Source: an uncultured Bacilli bacterium (lineage in GTDB: Bacteria > Bacillota_I > Bacilli_A > RF39 > UBA660). Taken from it: DNA of 19,683 nt. The stretch lies in the NCBI GenBank assembly GCA_944332375.1, contig CALVJU010000009.1:1-19683 (forward strand). The letters run 5' to 3'. Below are positions 1 through 6,898 of the stretch, one piece after another (the first letter of the stretch is position 1; the number at the start of each line of letters is the position of its first letter). A program made the translations under genes and the position numbers. The notes under the pieces were generated by a model. It made no database searches, was not told the DNA's origin, and worked only from the letters and a program-made list of their open reading frames with translations.

Positions 1-120
1 GAAATCTTGAGTGAGGGACATCAATCAGAATTAGAAACATATAAAGGTATTATGGTTTCTAAAGAACATGCAGATAAAGATATTTTTAAAATTAATTTAT
101 TAAATATGATCCAAAAGTAG
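1..120 (+). CDS. 3' end of an unidentified gene
   Basis: Reading from base 1 gives 39 uninterrupted codons ending in TAG at 118-120, so this is the C-terminus of a gene that begins outside the window. The fragment is hydrophilic, rich in Lys, Glu and Ile, and ends LLNMIQK. I do not recognise the family. A terminator hairpin starting at the stop codon supports this as a real gene end. Confidence 0.55.
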   Translation, partial: EILSEGHQSELETYKGIMVSKEHADKDIFKINLLNMIQK

Positions 121-141
121 AAGGAAAACTTCTTCTTTTTT
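119..141 (+). terminator. Intrinsic terminator of the upstream partial gene
   Basis: A 5-bp stem (AGAAG 119-123 with CTTCT 129-133) encloses a GAAAA loop and is followed by a T-rich run (134-141). The stem is short, so it is moderate rather than strong. It overlaps the stop codon of the partial gene. Confidence 0.5.
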
Positions 142-185
142 ATTATTGCGATAATATTAGTTGAAATTAATTTTCACTTTCATTC

Positions 186-214
186 TTGCCACTAAAAGAA
201 TGTTATGATAAGAT
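186..214 (+). promoter_or_regulatory. Likely sigma-A promoter for the 241 gene
   Basis: TTGCCA (186-191), a 17-bp spacer and TAAGAT (209-214) lie about 27 bp before the ATG at 241. The -10 is imperfect, so confidence is moderate. Confidence 0.4.
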
Positions 215-240
215 AAAATTGTGAGTAGTAGGGTGATGAG

Positions 241-876
241 ATGTTAAATATTGTTTTAGATGATGAATTGTATGAAACTTTAAGAATAAGCAACCGTGGA
301 ATCTTTTATCTTTTTATAGAATCATTTGCAGATGGAAATTTGACGAGTGATTTGTTTTCTCATTCATTTATTAAGAACCGTAGTGATTTATATGGAATCA
401 GTACAAGAGAGTATGAGAAATATATATTGTCTTCTTTGAAACCACTTTTTGGACATAAATACACGCAATTATATATTTATATGAGTTATGGTATGAATCA
501 AGCACTTTCTTTACTCCTTATTCTTGCTTACTTAGATCAAATAGGAGATACAAAAGAAATTACAATTTATTGTTATGATCAAAAAGCAAAGCTAAATGCT
601 ACCTATCGTATAAAAGCAAAAGGTTATAATCATGTATATCAAACTTTGTTTTTTAAAAAACAAAAACCAAAAGAAATATTAATTACACCGATTCAAATGG
701 AAATAGAACATGTTTTAGAATATAAGAAAGAAAATAATTCGCTATTACAGTTCTTAAAGGAAAATCAAGATTTTAATTCACAATTACTATATGCAAAATT
801 CATGGAAAAATTTTCAGATTATCATTTAACTGATCAGCAATTTATTCATTTGTCGCGACGAAGTAAAAAAATGTGA
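241..876 (+). CDS. Hypothetical protein, possibly DUF1835-like
   Basis: A 211-residue soluble protein with no signal peptide or membrane segment. The start is supported by a GGGTGAT Shine-Dalgarno at 231-237. The segment around residues 77-110, LYIYMSYGMNQALSLLLILA followed by an acidic stretch, faintly recalls the strand-helix pattern of DUF1835 proteins. That is a resemblance only, with no catalytic motif to anchor it. The C-terminus is basic (SRRSKKM). It has its own promoter and sits between a terminator and the promoter of the DUF1292 gene, so it is probably monocistronic. The function is unknown. Confidence 0.75.
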   Translation: MLNIVLDDELYETLRISNRGIFYLFIESFADGNLTSDLFSHSFIKNRSDLYGISTREYEKYILSSLKPLFGHKYTQLYIYMSYGMNQALSLLLILAYLDQIGDTKEITIYCYDQKAKLNATYRIKAKGYNHVYQTLFFKKQKPKEILITPIQMEIEHVLEYKKENNSLLQFLKENQDFNSQLLYAKFMEKFSDYHLTDQQFIHLSRRSKKM

Positions 877-894
877 AAATTGTGAGTGAAAAAT

Positions 895-923
895 TTGTGT
901 AAATGAAAAATGTATGCTATAAT
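895..923 (+). promoter_or_regulatory. Strong promoter of the DUF1292/coiled-coil operon
   Basis: TTGTGT (895-900), an exact 17-bp spacer and a perfect TATAAT (918-923) with an extended -10 TG at 915-916. It lies 32 bp before the ATG at 956. Confidence 0.75.
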
Positions 924-955
924 TATGTAATAGGAATAAAGAGGAGGAATTGACT

Positions 956-1267
956 ATGAATCAAGATATATTAAATAATATTACTGTAACGGATAACTTA
1001 GGTGATGAGATCACAGTGAAACAACCAGATGGATCAGAAAGAAAAGCTGAAAAAATCATGGAATTTACAATGAATGACAATCAAAAAAAATATGTTATTT
1101 ACACATTCAATGAGGTTGATAAAAATAATTTGAATGTCGTTTATACATCAGAAATTGTTTCTGAAAATGGAAACCCAGAAGCAATTAAATTTGTTTCAGT
1201 TACAGATGATAATGAATGGAATAGAATTAAAAATATTATGAGAGCAATTATTAAAACTGAGGAGTGA
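956..1267 (+). CDS. DUF1292 family protein
   Basis: A 103-residue acidic cytoplasmic protein. An upstream in-frame TTG at 950 is possible, but GAGGAGG at 941-947 sits 8 nt before the ATG at 956, which decides the start. The layout matches the Bacillota DUF1292 family (YrzB-like): an early hydrophilic strand, then FTMNDNQKKYVIYTFNEVD, a region reporting on NLNVVYTSEIV, and a terminal SVTDDNEWNRIK block that matches the family's V-x-D-D-x-E-W ending. The family's function is not established. The stop codon is 6 nt before the coiled-coil gene, so the two are certainly co-transcribed. Confidence 0.8.
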   Translation: MNQDILNNITVTDNLGDEITVKQPDGSERKAEKIMEFTMNDNQKKYVIYTFNEVDKNNLNVVYTSEIVSENGNPEAIKFVSVTDDNEWNRIKNIMRAIIKTEE

Positions 1268-1273
1268 TGAAAA

Positions 1274-3433
1274 ATGACAGCAAGTATTATAGGAAGCCGT
1301 AGTGTGGGAATCAGTTCCAACGATCTTAAAAAGTTACAAAGATTTCTTGTCGCTAAGGCTAAAAATCCATTAGGGGGACAAGCTGATGAGATGTCTGCTG
1401 TATTAAATGCGGCGGTAGAGAATAAAACAACCCCATTTACAAGAGCACAAGTTGAAAAGGGATCAAATCTTTTTGAACAATTAAGTCAACAATTTGGAGT
1501 TGATCCAAATGAGACTTCATTAACAGAAAATGAAAAAGCTGAACTAGAAAGTGCACAAGAAACATTACAAAAAAGAAAAGACTCATATGAAAAAGCAAAG
1601 GGAAATTATTATGATTTTTTAGCAAAAGTTGAATTAGAGGGAAGGAGAGCTACAAAATTTAAAGGTAGTTGGGTTGAAAAGCTAAAGGCTCGTTATAAAC
1701 GTTGGAGATTTAATAGAGGAAGAGCTGAAAAGTTTACTGAATTTGTTGAAAGTCATACACAAACCCAAGATAATAGTTCATCTCTTTCTGTTGATTTTAT
1801 AAAGAATAAATGTAAGAATCTTTTGGCTGAAATGGTCAAGGATGAAAATTTCACTTTGGATGCTTGGAATCGTGAAATGAAATCATATAAGACAATACAA
1901 GATTTATATTCACGTCGAGAAAATGAAAATACCCCAGAAATGATTGGTTTAAAAGCGATCATAAATGTCATTTCTAACTCTCTAGTCAATAAAAATCATT
2001 ATTTAAACGCACTGAATACTTTACAAAACACGACTGTAGTACTTGAAAATGATGCTGAAAAAGGGAAAGAATTATTTACAAAGGCAAAAGAACAAATAGA
2101 TAAGTTTGAATGGAAAGAAGGAAATATTGGATTCTTTTCAAAAGAAAAAATGATTGAAAAACTAAATGAGAAGGTTGCTGAAATAGAAACACAATATCCA
2201 GAATTAAAAACACCAACAAAAGATGATTCTTTAGATAAGATTAAATATGCTGCTTCATTTTTAAAAAATCAACTAGGTATTGAAATGTCTTATGATAAGA
2301 AACCTGCATATGTTTCTCAAAAGAGTGCTCTAGATGATTTGATGCAGAAATTCAAAAATCTTGCTGGTGATGATCAATCAAAATATACCCCTGAACAAAC
2401 AGAATTGTTAAATTTATTATCTGATATTGATAATTCCCTTCATAATAAACAGATGTATTTGGATAGTCAGTCGAAAATTCATGATGCTTTTGCAAAATAT
2501 AATTCAGATAAAGATGCAGGTTATGATGAAATAAAGAAATTGGCTCCAATGTTGGAAGCAAATGCGGGAAAATATTTAAACGCATCAAATTATAGTGCTG
2601 ATTGGTGTAATAAAACGTTAGCCGGTATTTTTGAAAAAGAAGTTGCAAAATATCCTGAGTTAAAGCAGAAATTAGATGATGAGATACCACTCCTTGCAAC
2701 GCCAGGAAGTAAGCCTGAAGATGTTTCAGATTTACAGTATAAAACACTTTATGAAAGATTAAAACAAGAGTCCGCTGAAGAAATTGAAAGATTGAAACAA
2801 GAACTTGCTGCTAGCAAAGAAATAAATGAAACTTTAAATGCTCAATTAGCACAACAAACTGCAAACGCTAAATTGAATGATCAAAAGAAATTATTAGATC
2901 AGAGAAGTGAAAAAGCTTATTATGATAGTGCAAAAAGACTGAGAGAAATTGGTTCTGAAATCACAAATTTAGATTGGGAAATAAATCGATTAAAAAATGG
3001 AGCTGCTTATCGTCAAGAAGTCTTAAATAGTGAAAAACCTGAAATTCAACAATATTTGCAAAATATAAATATGTTACCTAACAGAGAGGAACGATTTAGT
3101 GAATTTTGTGATAGATATGCTAATAAAGAGAATCGTGAAAAAATTTCAGAACTCGAAAACAAATTAAATAAATTATTAAAGCAAAAAAATGATTTGGAAG
3201 CATATCAACAAGCATTTAAATCAAAACAAGGTGTTATGGATGATTTGAGTAAGCAGTACGAATCTATTACTCAGAAATTCAATGACTATATGAGAAATTA
3301 TGATGACAATTTAGGTTTTTATGATAATCAAATGCAGACACAGGATGCACGACAACAACAGCATTATATTGATGAGGCAAAGAGATTAGAGGAATTAATT
3401 TTTCAAGAAAAAGAAACTGGACGTAAAAGATAA
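1274..3433 (+). CDS. Large cytoplasmic coiled-coil protein of unknown function
   Basis: This 719-residue, Lys/Glu/Gln-rich protein has no signal peptide, membrane helix, lipobox or nucleotide-binding motif that I can see. The start at 1274 is preceded by GGAG (1261-1264) inside the end of the DUF1292 gene. The N-terminal 60 residues are less charged (MTASIIGSRSVGISSNDLKK). Residues about 135-155 are strongly basic (KARYKRWRFNRGR), a possible nucleic-acid or membrane contact. Strong heptad-like coiled coils are evident at about 488-590 (ERLKQESAEEIERLKQELA) and about 615-680. The length and architecture suggest a scaffold, structural or SMC-like rod protein without ATPase heads. That is inference. 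No family was recognised. Confidence 0.8.
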   Translation: MTASIIGSRSVGISSNDLKKLQRFLVAKAKNPLGGQADEMSAVLNAAVENKTTPFTRAQVEKGSNLFEQLSQQFGVDPNETSLTENEKAELESAQETLQKRKDSYEKAKGNYYDFLAKVELEGRRATKFKGSWVEKLKARYKRWRFNRGRAEKFTEFVESHTQTQDNSSSLSVDFIKNKCKNLLAEMVKDENFTLDAWNREMKSYKTIQDLYSRRENENTPEMIGLKAIINVISNSLVNKNHYLNALNTLQNTTVVLENDAEKGKELFTKAKEQIDKFEWKEGNIGFFSKEKMIEKLNEKVAEIETQYPELKTPTKDDSLDKIKYAASFLKNQLGIEMSYDKKPAYVSQKSALDDLMQKFKNLAGDDQSKYTPEQTELLNLLSDIDNSLHNKQMYLDSQSKIHDAFAKYNSDKDAGYDEIKKLAPMLEANAGKYLNASNYSADWCNKTLAGIFEKEVAKYPELKQKLDDEIPLLATPGSKPEDVSDLQYKTLYERLKQESAEEIERLKQELAASKEINETLNAQLAQQTANAKLNDQKKLLDQRSEKAYYDSAKRLREIGSEITNLDWEINRLKNGAAYRQEVLNSEKPEIQQYLQNINMLPNREERFSEFCDRYANKENREKISELENKLNKLLKQKNDLEAYQQAFKSKQGVMDDLSKQYESITQKFNDYMRNYDDNLGFYDNQMQTQDARQQQHYIDEAKRLEELIFQEKETGRKR

Positions 3434-3490
3434 TTAAATCCTGAATAAAAACCAAAATACTGAACAATTTAAAAATAATGAGGTGATTTT

Positions 3491-3904
3491 ATGAAACAGA
3501 TTCCTTCATTATTTTTTTTATTTTGTATCTGTATTCTTTCTTTTCTAACATGGAATCAAGAACAAACAGAACCTGTCTTTCAAGATACCTCTACCATTCC
3601 CTATGAAAGAACTTATCAAGTAGATTTATCGAGAGGTAATTGGAAGTTAGAACAACTAGATACTTATTTTCCTGAAATTTATTTTCAGGTTTTGGAAGTG
3701 ACTGTAGAAGATGTAGCATTCACTGTAAAAGACAGATCGTCTTTAAAACAGGATGTGATTGATTATTTCTCTGACCAACAGGAAATGAAAACAGCGCTCA
3801 ATCTTCGTTTGCATCATGTTCCATTAGAGAAAGTAACGGTTGTTACAGATGAGAAAAATATCGAAAGGCTAGCACGTCAATATTCTTGGATAGAATATGC
3901 ATAA
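3491..3904 (+). CDS. Small exported or membrane-anchored protein
   Basis: The product has 137 residues. GAGGTGAT (3480-3487) precedes the ATG. Residues 3-21 form a hydrophobic segment (IPSLFFLFCICILSFLTW) with few preceding charges, acting as a signal sequence or single N-terminal anchor. No clear lipobox is present, because the Cys residues lie inside the hydrophobic run. The remaining ~110 residues are soluble with alternating strand/helix character and no recognised motif. The gap from the coiled-coil gene is only 57 bp and holds no evident terminator or good promoter, so read-through from that operon is plausible. The function is unknown. Confidence 0.7.
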   Translation: MKQIPSLFFLFCICILSFLTWNQEQTEPVFQDTSTIPYERTYQVDLSRGNWKLEQLDTYFPEIYFQVLEVTVEDVAFTVKDRSSLKQDVIDYFSDQQEMKTALNLRLHHVPLEKVTVVTDEKNIERLARQYSWIEYA

Positions 3905-3919
3905 TTGCTAGTTTTTTTG

Positions 3920-3947
3920 TTGTATCTGAATAGGAATGTAGTATAAT
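3920..3947 (+). promoter_or_regulatory. Promoter of the nfeD-stomatin-protease operon
   Basis: TTGTAT (3920-3925), a 16-bp spacer and a perfect TATAAT (3942-3947). A TTGTTG at 3917-3922 with 19 bp spacing is an alternative -35. It lies 22 bp before the ATG at 3969. Confidence 0.65.
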
Positions 3948-3968
3948 GATGATAGAGGTGATGATTTC

Positions 3969-4391
3969 ATGTTTTATGTATGGTTAGGGGTCATTATTTT
4001 ATTATCTTTGATTGAAGTTCTGACTATTAATCTTACAACCATATGGTTTGTAATGAGTGCTTTGGTATCTTTAGTTTTATCTTTTTTTACCGATAGTGTC
4101 TTTATTCAATTTCTTGTATTTGTAATTTTAGGAGTGATTTTATTGGCTGTTACAAAACCGTTGCTTGTTAAAAAAGTCATGCCTAAGAAAACAAAAACGA
4201 ATTTAGATCGTGTGATCGGTATGAAAGGAATTGTGACAGAAAAGATCACAAAGACAAAGCCAGGAGAGGTAAAGGTTGATGGAAAGAATTGGACAGCAAT
4301 CAGTGATCAAACGATCCCAGAGGGACATGTTGTTGTCATTGAAAAAATGGAAGGAGTGAAGCTCTTCGTCTCAAAAGAAAATGAAGAGTAG
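3969..4391 (+). CDS. NfeD family membrane protein
   Basis: A 140-residue protein with three predicted transmembrane helices in the first ~65 residues, followed by a short basic linker (KKVMPKKTKTNLDR) and a compact beta-rich domain from about 77 to 136. The motif RVIGMKGIVTEKI, the GEVKVDGKNWTAISD stretch and the ending EGVKLFVSKE are the hallmarks of the NfeD OB-fold domain. It is the short form, without the ClpP-like protease domain. NfeD proteins partner with SPFH proteins in membrane microdomain maintenance. The next gene, starting 8 nt after this stop, is exactly such a partner. The RBS is GAGGTGAT at 3956-3963. Confidence 0.9.
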   Translation: MFYVWLGVIILLSLIEVLTINLTTIWFVMSALVSLVLSFFTDSVFIQFLVFVILGVILLAVTKPLLVKKVMPKKTKTNLDRVIGMKGIVTEKITKTKPGEVKVDGKNWTAISDQTIPEGHVVVIEKMEGVKLFVSKENEE

Positions 4392-4399
4392 AGGTATTT

Positions 4400-5296
4400 A
4401 TGGATGTTTTAATTATTATTTTAATTCTTGTGGGAGTGATTGTAATTCCGTGTATTAAAATAGTTCCACAAGCAAGTACTTATGTTGTAGAGAGAATTGG
4501 CTCTTATTATGTAACTTGGTCAAATGGATTACATTTTAAAATTCCGTTTATTGATCGTGTTGCGAACAAGGTTTCTCTAAAAGAAATTGTAAAGGATTTC
4601 GCACCACAACCAGTCATTACAAAAGATAATGTTACAATGCAGATTGATACGGTTGTATATTTTCAAATCACAGATGCGAAATTATATACTTATGGAGTCG
4701 AAAATCCAATTGCTGCGATTGAAACATTAACTGCAACTACATTACGTAATTTGATTGGAGATTTGGAATTAGATCAGACTTTAACAAGTAGAGATTTGAT
4801 CAATTCTAAAATGCGTGCCATCTTAGATGAAGCAACAGATCCATGGGGAATTAAAGTAAACCGTGTTGAGGTAAAAAATATTATTCCACCACGTGATATT
4901 CAAGAAGCAATGGAGAAACAAATGCGTGCTGAACGTGAACGTCGTGAAAAGATTTTACAAGCAGAGGGAGAAAAGAAATCTAGTATTTTGATCGCCGAAG
5001 GAGAAAAAGAAAGTGCGATTTTAAGAGCAGAGGCAAAGAAAGAAAGTGAAATTCGTATTGCTGAGGGTGAAGCAGAGGCAATGTTAAAATTAAAAGAAGC
5101 AGAAGCTAAAGGAATTGAACTTTTGAAAAATGCGAAAGCAGATGAACCAGTTTTAACACTAAAAAGTTTAGAAGCATTAGAAAAAATGGCAAATGGACAA
5201 TCAACAAAAATTATCGTCCCATCAGACTTACAAAATTTAGCAACCCTAGGAACGACGATTCGAGAAATGTTAGATACGAATGGAAAAAACAACTAA
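4400..5296 (+). CDS. Stomatin-like SPFH/band 7 protein (QmcA/slipin type)
   Basis: A 298-residue protein. Residues about 3-20 form one membrane anchor. The SPFH/band 7 domain follows (about 22-185), with YVVERIGSYYVTWSNGLHFK, the TKDNVTMQIDTVVYFQITD strand pair and VEVKNIIPPRDIQEAMEKQM, all typical of prokaryotic stomatins. Residues about 165-245 form a long Ala/Glu/Lys coiled coil with repeated AEGE/AEAK units, which drives oligomerisation. The RBS GAGGT overlaps the nfeD stop codon. NfeD followed by stomatin is a widely conserved pair. The protein likely forms ring-like membrane scaffolds affecting membrane protein quality control, known from the family and not shown here. Confidence 0.93.
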   Translation: MDVLIIILILVGVIVIPCIKIVPQASTYVVERIGSYYVTWSNGLHFKIPFIDRVANKVSLKEIVKDFAPQPVITKDNVTMQIDTVVYFQITDAKLYTYGVENPIAAIETLTATTLRNLIGDLELDQTLTSRDLINSKMRAILDEATDPWGIKVNRVEVKNIIPPRDIQEAMEKQMRAERERREKILQAEGEKKSSILIAEGEKESAILRAEAKKESEIRIAEGEAEAMLKLKEAEAKGIELLKNAKADEPVLTLKSLEALEKMANGQSTKIIVPSDLQNLATLGTTIREMLDTNGKNN

Positions 5297-6065
5297 TTTT
5301 CAAAAAGTGAAAACTTTGATTGGTTGGCCAATTTTATTTCTAGTTGGTCAACTTTTCATTTTGTTCCTATTGATTGCCATTTTACAATTTGTGAAACCGA
5401 TTTCGTTTACAGAGTTTGAACTTGCTGATCGTTTACGTACGGTATTATTCCCTTCAACTGTCATTACGTTTTGTATTTTTTATCCAATTTTTTCTCATAA
5501 ATATCAAAAAGAGAAGATTCATTCAGTTGCGCTCCGTAAAAACAAGATTCTTTACTATGTATTATTTGGAGTGCTGACTTCTTTTGTTATTCACATTTTC
5601 TTTTTGAAAATGGAGAGGGTACTTCCTATTCCGGCAACGCTCTCTTCAACAAGCGTTACTTATGATTGGTTTTATATTGGACGTGTTTTTTCAACGGCTT
5701 TGATTGGACCAATTTTGGAGGAATACTTATTTCGTGGATTCTTATACCAAGAGGCAAAAAAATGGATGAAACCAATGCGTGCGATTTTACTGATTACGCT
5801 CATTTTTGTACTTTGTCATACAACAGTTTACAGCTTTTTAGCAGCCATTGTGATTAGTTTTATTGTGATTGATGCATTGGAGAAAGAAAAATCAATTACG
5901 GCACCGATTTTATTTCACATGTTTTATAACTTGATCGCTATTACAATCATCCCTTTGATTGCCAGATATCAGATGTATCAATTAGATATTATCTTTATCG
6001 TGATGTTAGTATGTTTTGTTGTATTATATCTGATCAATAAACCAACAAAATTTCCTAAGAAATGA
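5280..6065 (+). CDS. CAAX-type intramembrane metalloprotease (CPBP family)
   Basis: A 261-residue polytopic membrane protein with about seven hydrophobic segments. The family's three motifs are all intact: EEYLFRG with E147, E148 and R152; the second motif ending in H180 (FVLCH); and HMFYN with H213 and N217. This is the Abi/CPBP family (PF02517) of membrane-embedded proteases. In bacteria these are linked to membrane-protein processing or bacteriocin self-immunity. Here the neighbours suggest a housekeeping role beside NfeD and stomatin. The ATG lies 17 bp inside the stomatin gene and has no obvious Shine-Dalgarno, so translation is probably coupled. A strong terminator follows directly. Confidence 0.9.
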   Translation: MEKTTNFQKVKTLIGWPILFLVGQLFILFLLIAILQFVKPISFTEFELADRLRTVLFPSTVITFCIFYPIFSHKYQKEKIHSVALRKNKILYYVLFGVLTSFVIHIFFLKMERVLPIPATLSSTSVTYDWFYIGRVFSTALIGPILEEYLFRGFLYQEAKKWMKPMRAILLITLIFVLCHTTVYSFLAAIVISFIVIDALEKEKSITAPILFHMFYNLIAITIIPLIARYQMYQLDIIFIVMLVCFVVLYLINKPTKFPKK

Positions 6066-6090
6066 TTTAGGCTTTCTAAATCATTTTTTC
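6061..6090 (+). terminator. Strong intrinsic terminator after the protease gene
   Basis: A 10-bp stem (AATGATTTAG 6061-6070 with CTAAATCATT 6076-6085), a 5-nt loop and a T run to 6089. It overlaps the protease stop codon and closes the nfeD operon. Confidence 0.85.
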
Positions 6091-6131
6091 TGATTAATTT
6101 TCCTTGGGTTCTTTTCGTTCTCTTCAAAACA

Positions 6132-6140
6132 TGGTATAAT
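6132..6140 (+). promoter_or_regulatory. Extended -10 promoter of the cell-wall operon
   Basis: TGGTATAAT (6132-6140) is an extended -10 with a perfect hexamer. No convincing -35 is seen at 16-18 bp. Transcription would start near 6147, which rules out the GTG at 6145 as a start codon and leaves a very short leader before the ATG at 6160. Confidence 0.65.
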
Positions 6141-6159
6141 TAGTGTGGTGAATAATAGT

Positions 6160-6897
6160 ATGAACAAAGTTATGGGAATCAATATTAATAGTATCACTTA
6201 CGGAAATCCAGAGGGATATGATGTTGTTTTACTTCATGGATGGGGACAGAATATTGAAATGATGAAACCAGTAGGGGATGCATTACAAAAAGATTACTTA
6301 GTTACAATCATCGATTTACCTGGTCATGGATCTTCTGAAGAACCAAAAACGCCGTGGGAATTATCTGATTTTGTAAATATGTTAGATCAATTATTTCATA
6401 AATTAAAAATTAAGAATCCAATTTTGATTGGTCATTCTTTTGGAGGAAAAATTAGCTTGTTATATGCAAGCAAACATCCTGTGAAAAAACTAATTTTATT
6501 TGGTAGTCCATTTAAACAAGTTATCAAAAAGACTACGATGAAAGTAAAAGTTTTAAAAACATTGAAGAAAATACCTGGAATCAGTAAATTTGAAGAATAT
6601 GCGAAGAAACATATGGGAAGTACAGATTATCGAAATGCTAGTCCAATTATGCGTAAAATATTAGTAAATCACGTGAATACAGATATTACGGAAGATGTCA
6701 AAAAAATTACTTGTCCAACCATTATTATATGGGGAACCAATGATGAAGCAGTTCCTTTAGCTGATGCTTATGAATTAGAGTCATTACTAAAAGACGCAGC
6801 AGTGATTGAATACGCTGGTTGTACACACTATGCCTATTTAGAAGATTTGGTAAGAACAAGAAAAATTATTTATAATTTTTTAGAAAGTGAGAGATAG
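6160..6897 (+). CDS. Alpha/beta hydrolase
   Basis: A 245-residue protein with the alpha/beta-hydrolase fold. The oxyanion-hole HGWG is near residue 26, the nucleophile elbow GHSFGG places Ser93, the acid is in WGTNDEAVP (about D195), and the catalytic His is in GCTHYAY (about H223). All of the triad is present, so the enzyme should be active as an esterase, lipase or related hydrolase. The substrate cannot be read from sequence. In-frame GTG codons at 6145 and 6148 exist, but they fall at the predicted transcription start. GGTGA at 6147-6151 serves as RBS for the ATG at 6160. The gene leads an operon with a Mur ligase and Ddl, suggesting a link to envelope synthesis or turnover. Confidence 0.88.
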   Translation: MNKVMGININSITYGNPEGYDVVLLHGWGQNIEMMKPVGDALQKDYLVTIIDLPGHGSSEEPKTPWELSDFVNMLDQLFHKLKIKNPILIGHSFGGKISLLYASKHPVKKLILFGSPFKQVIKKTTMKVKVLKTLKKIPGISKFEEYAKKHMGSTDYRNASPIMRKILVNHVNTDITEDVKKITCPTIIIWGTNDEAVPLADAYELESLLKDAAVIEYAGCTHYAYLEDLVRTRKIIYNFLESER

Positions 6898-6898
6898 T

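Noticed and set aside
950..955. TTG start at 950 for the DUF1292 gene
   Set aside because: The GAGGAGG at 941-947 is correctly spaced for ATG 956 and too close to TTG 950.
2352..2747. 131-codon minus-strand ORF opposite the coiled-coil gene
   Set aside because: Composition is a mirror of the plus-strand coding sequence, with no RBS and no recognisable features.
4900..5292. 130-codon minus-strand ORF opposite the stomatin gene
   Set aside because: A Ser/Phe-rich shadow of the Ala/Glu/Lys coiled coil, with no RBS or promoter.
6145..6159. GTG starts for the alpha/beta hydrolase
   Set aside because: They coincide with the predicted transcription start; the ATG at 6160 has a plausible RBS.
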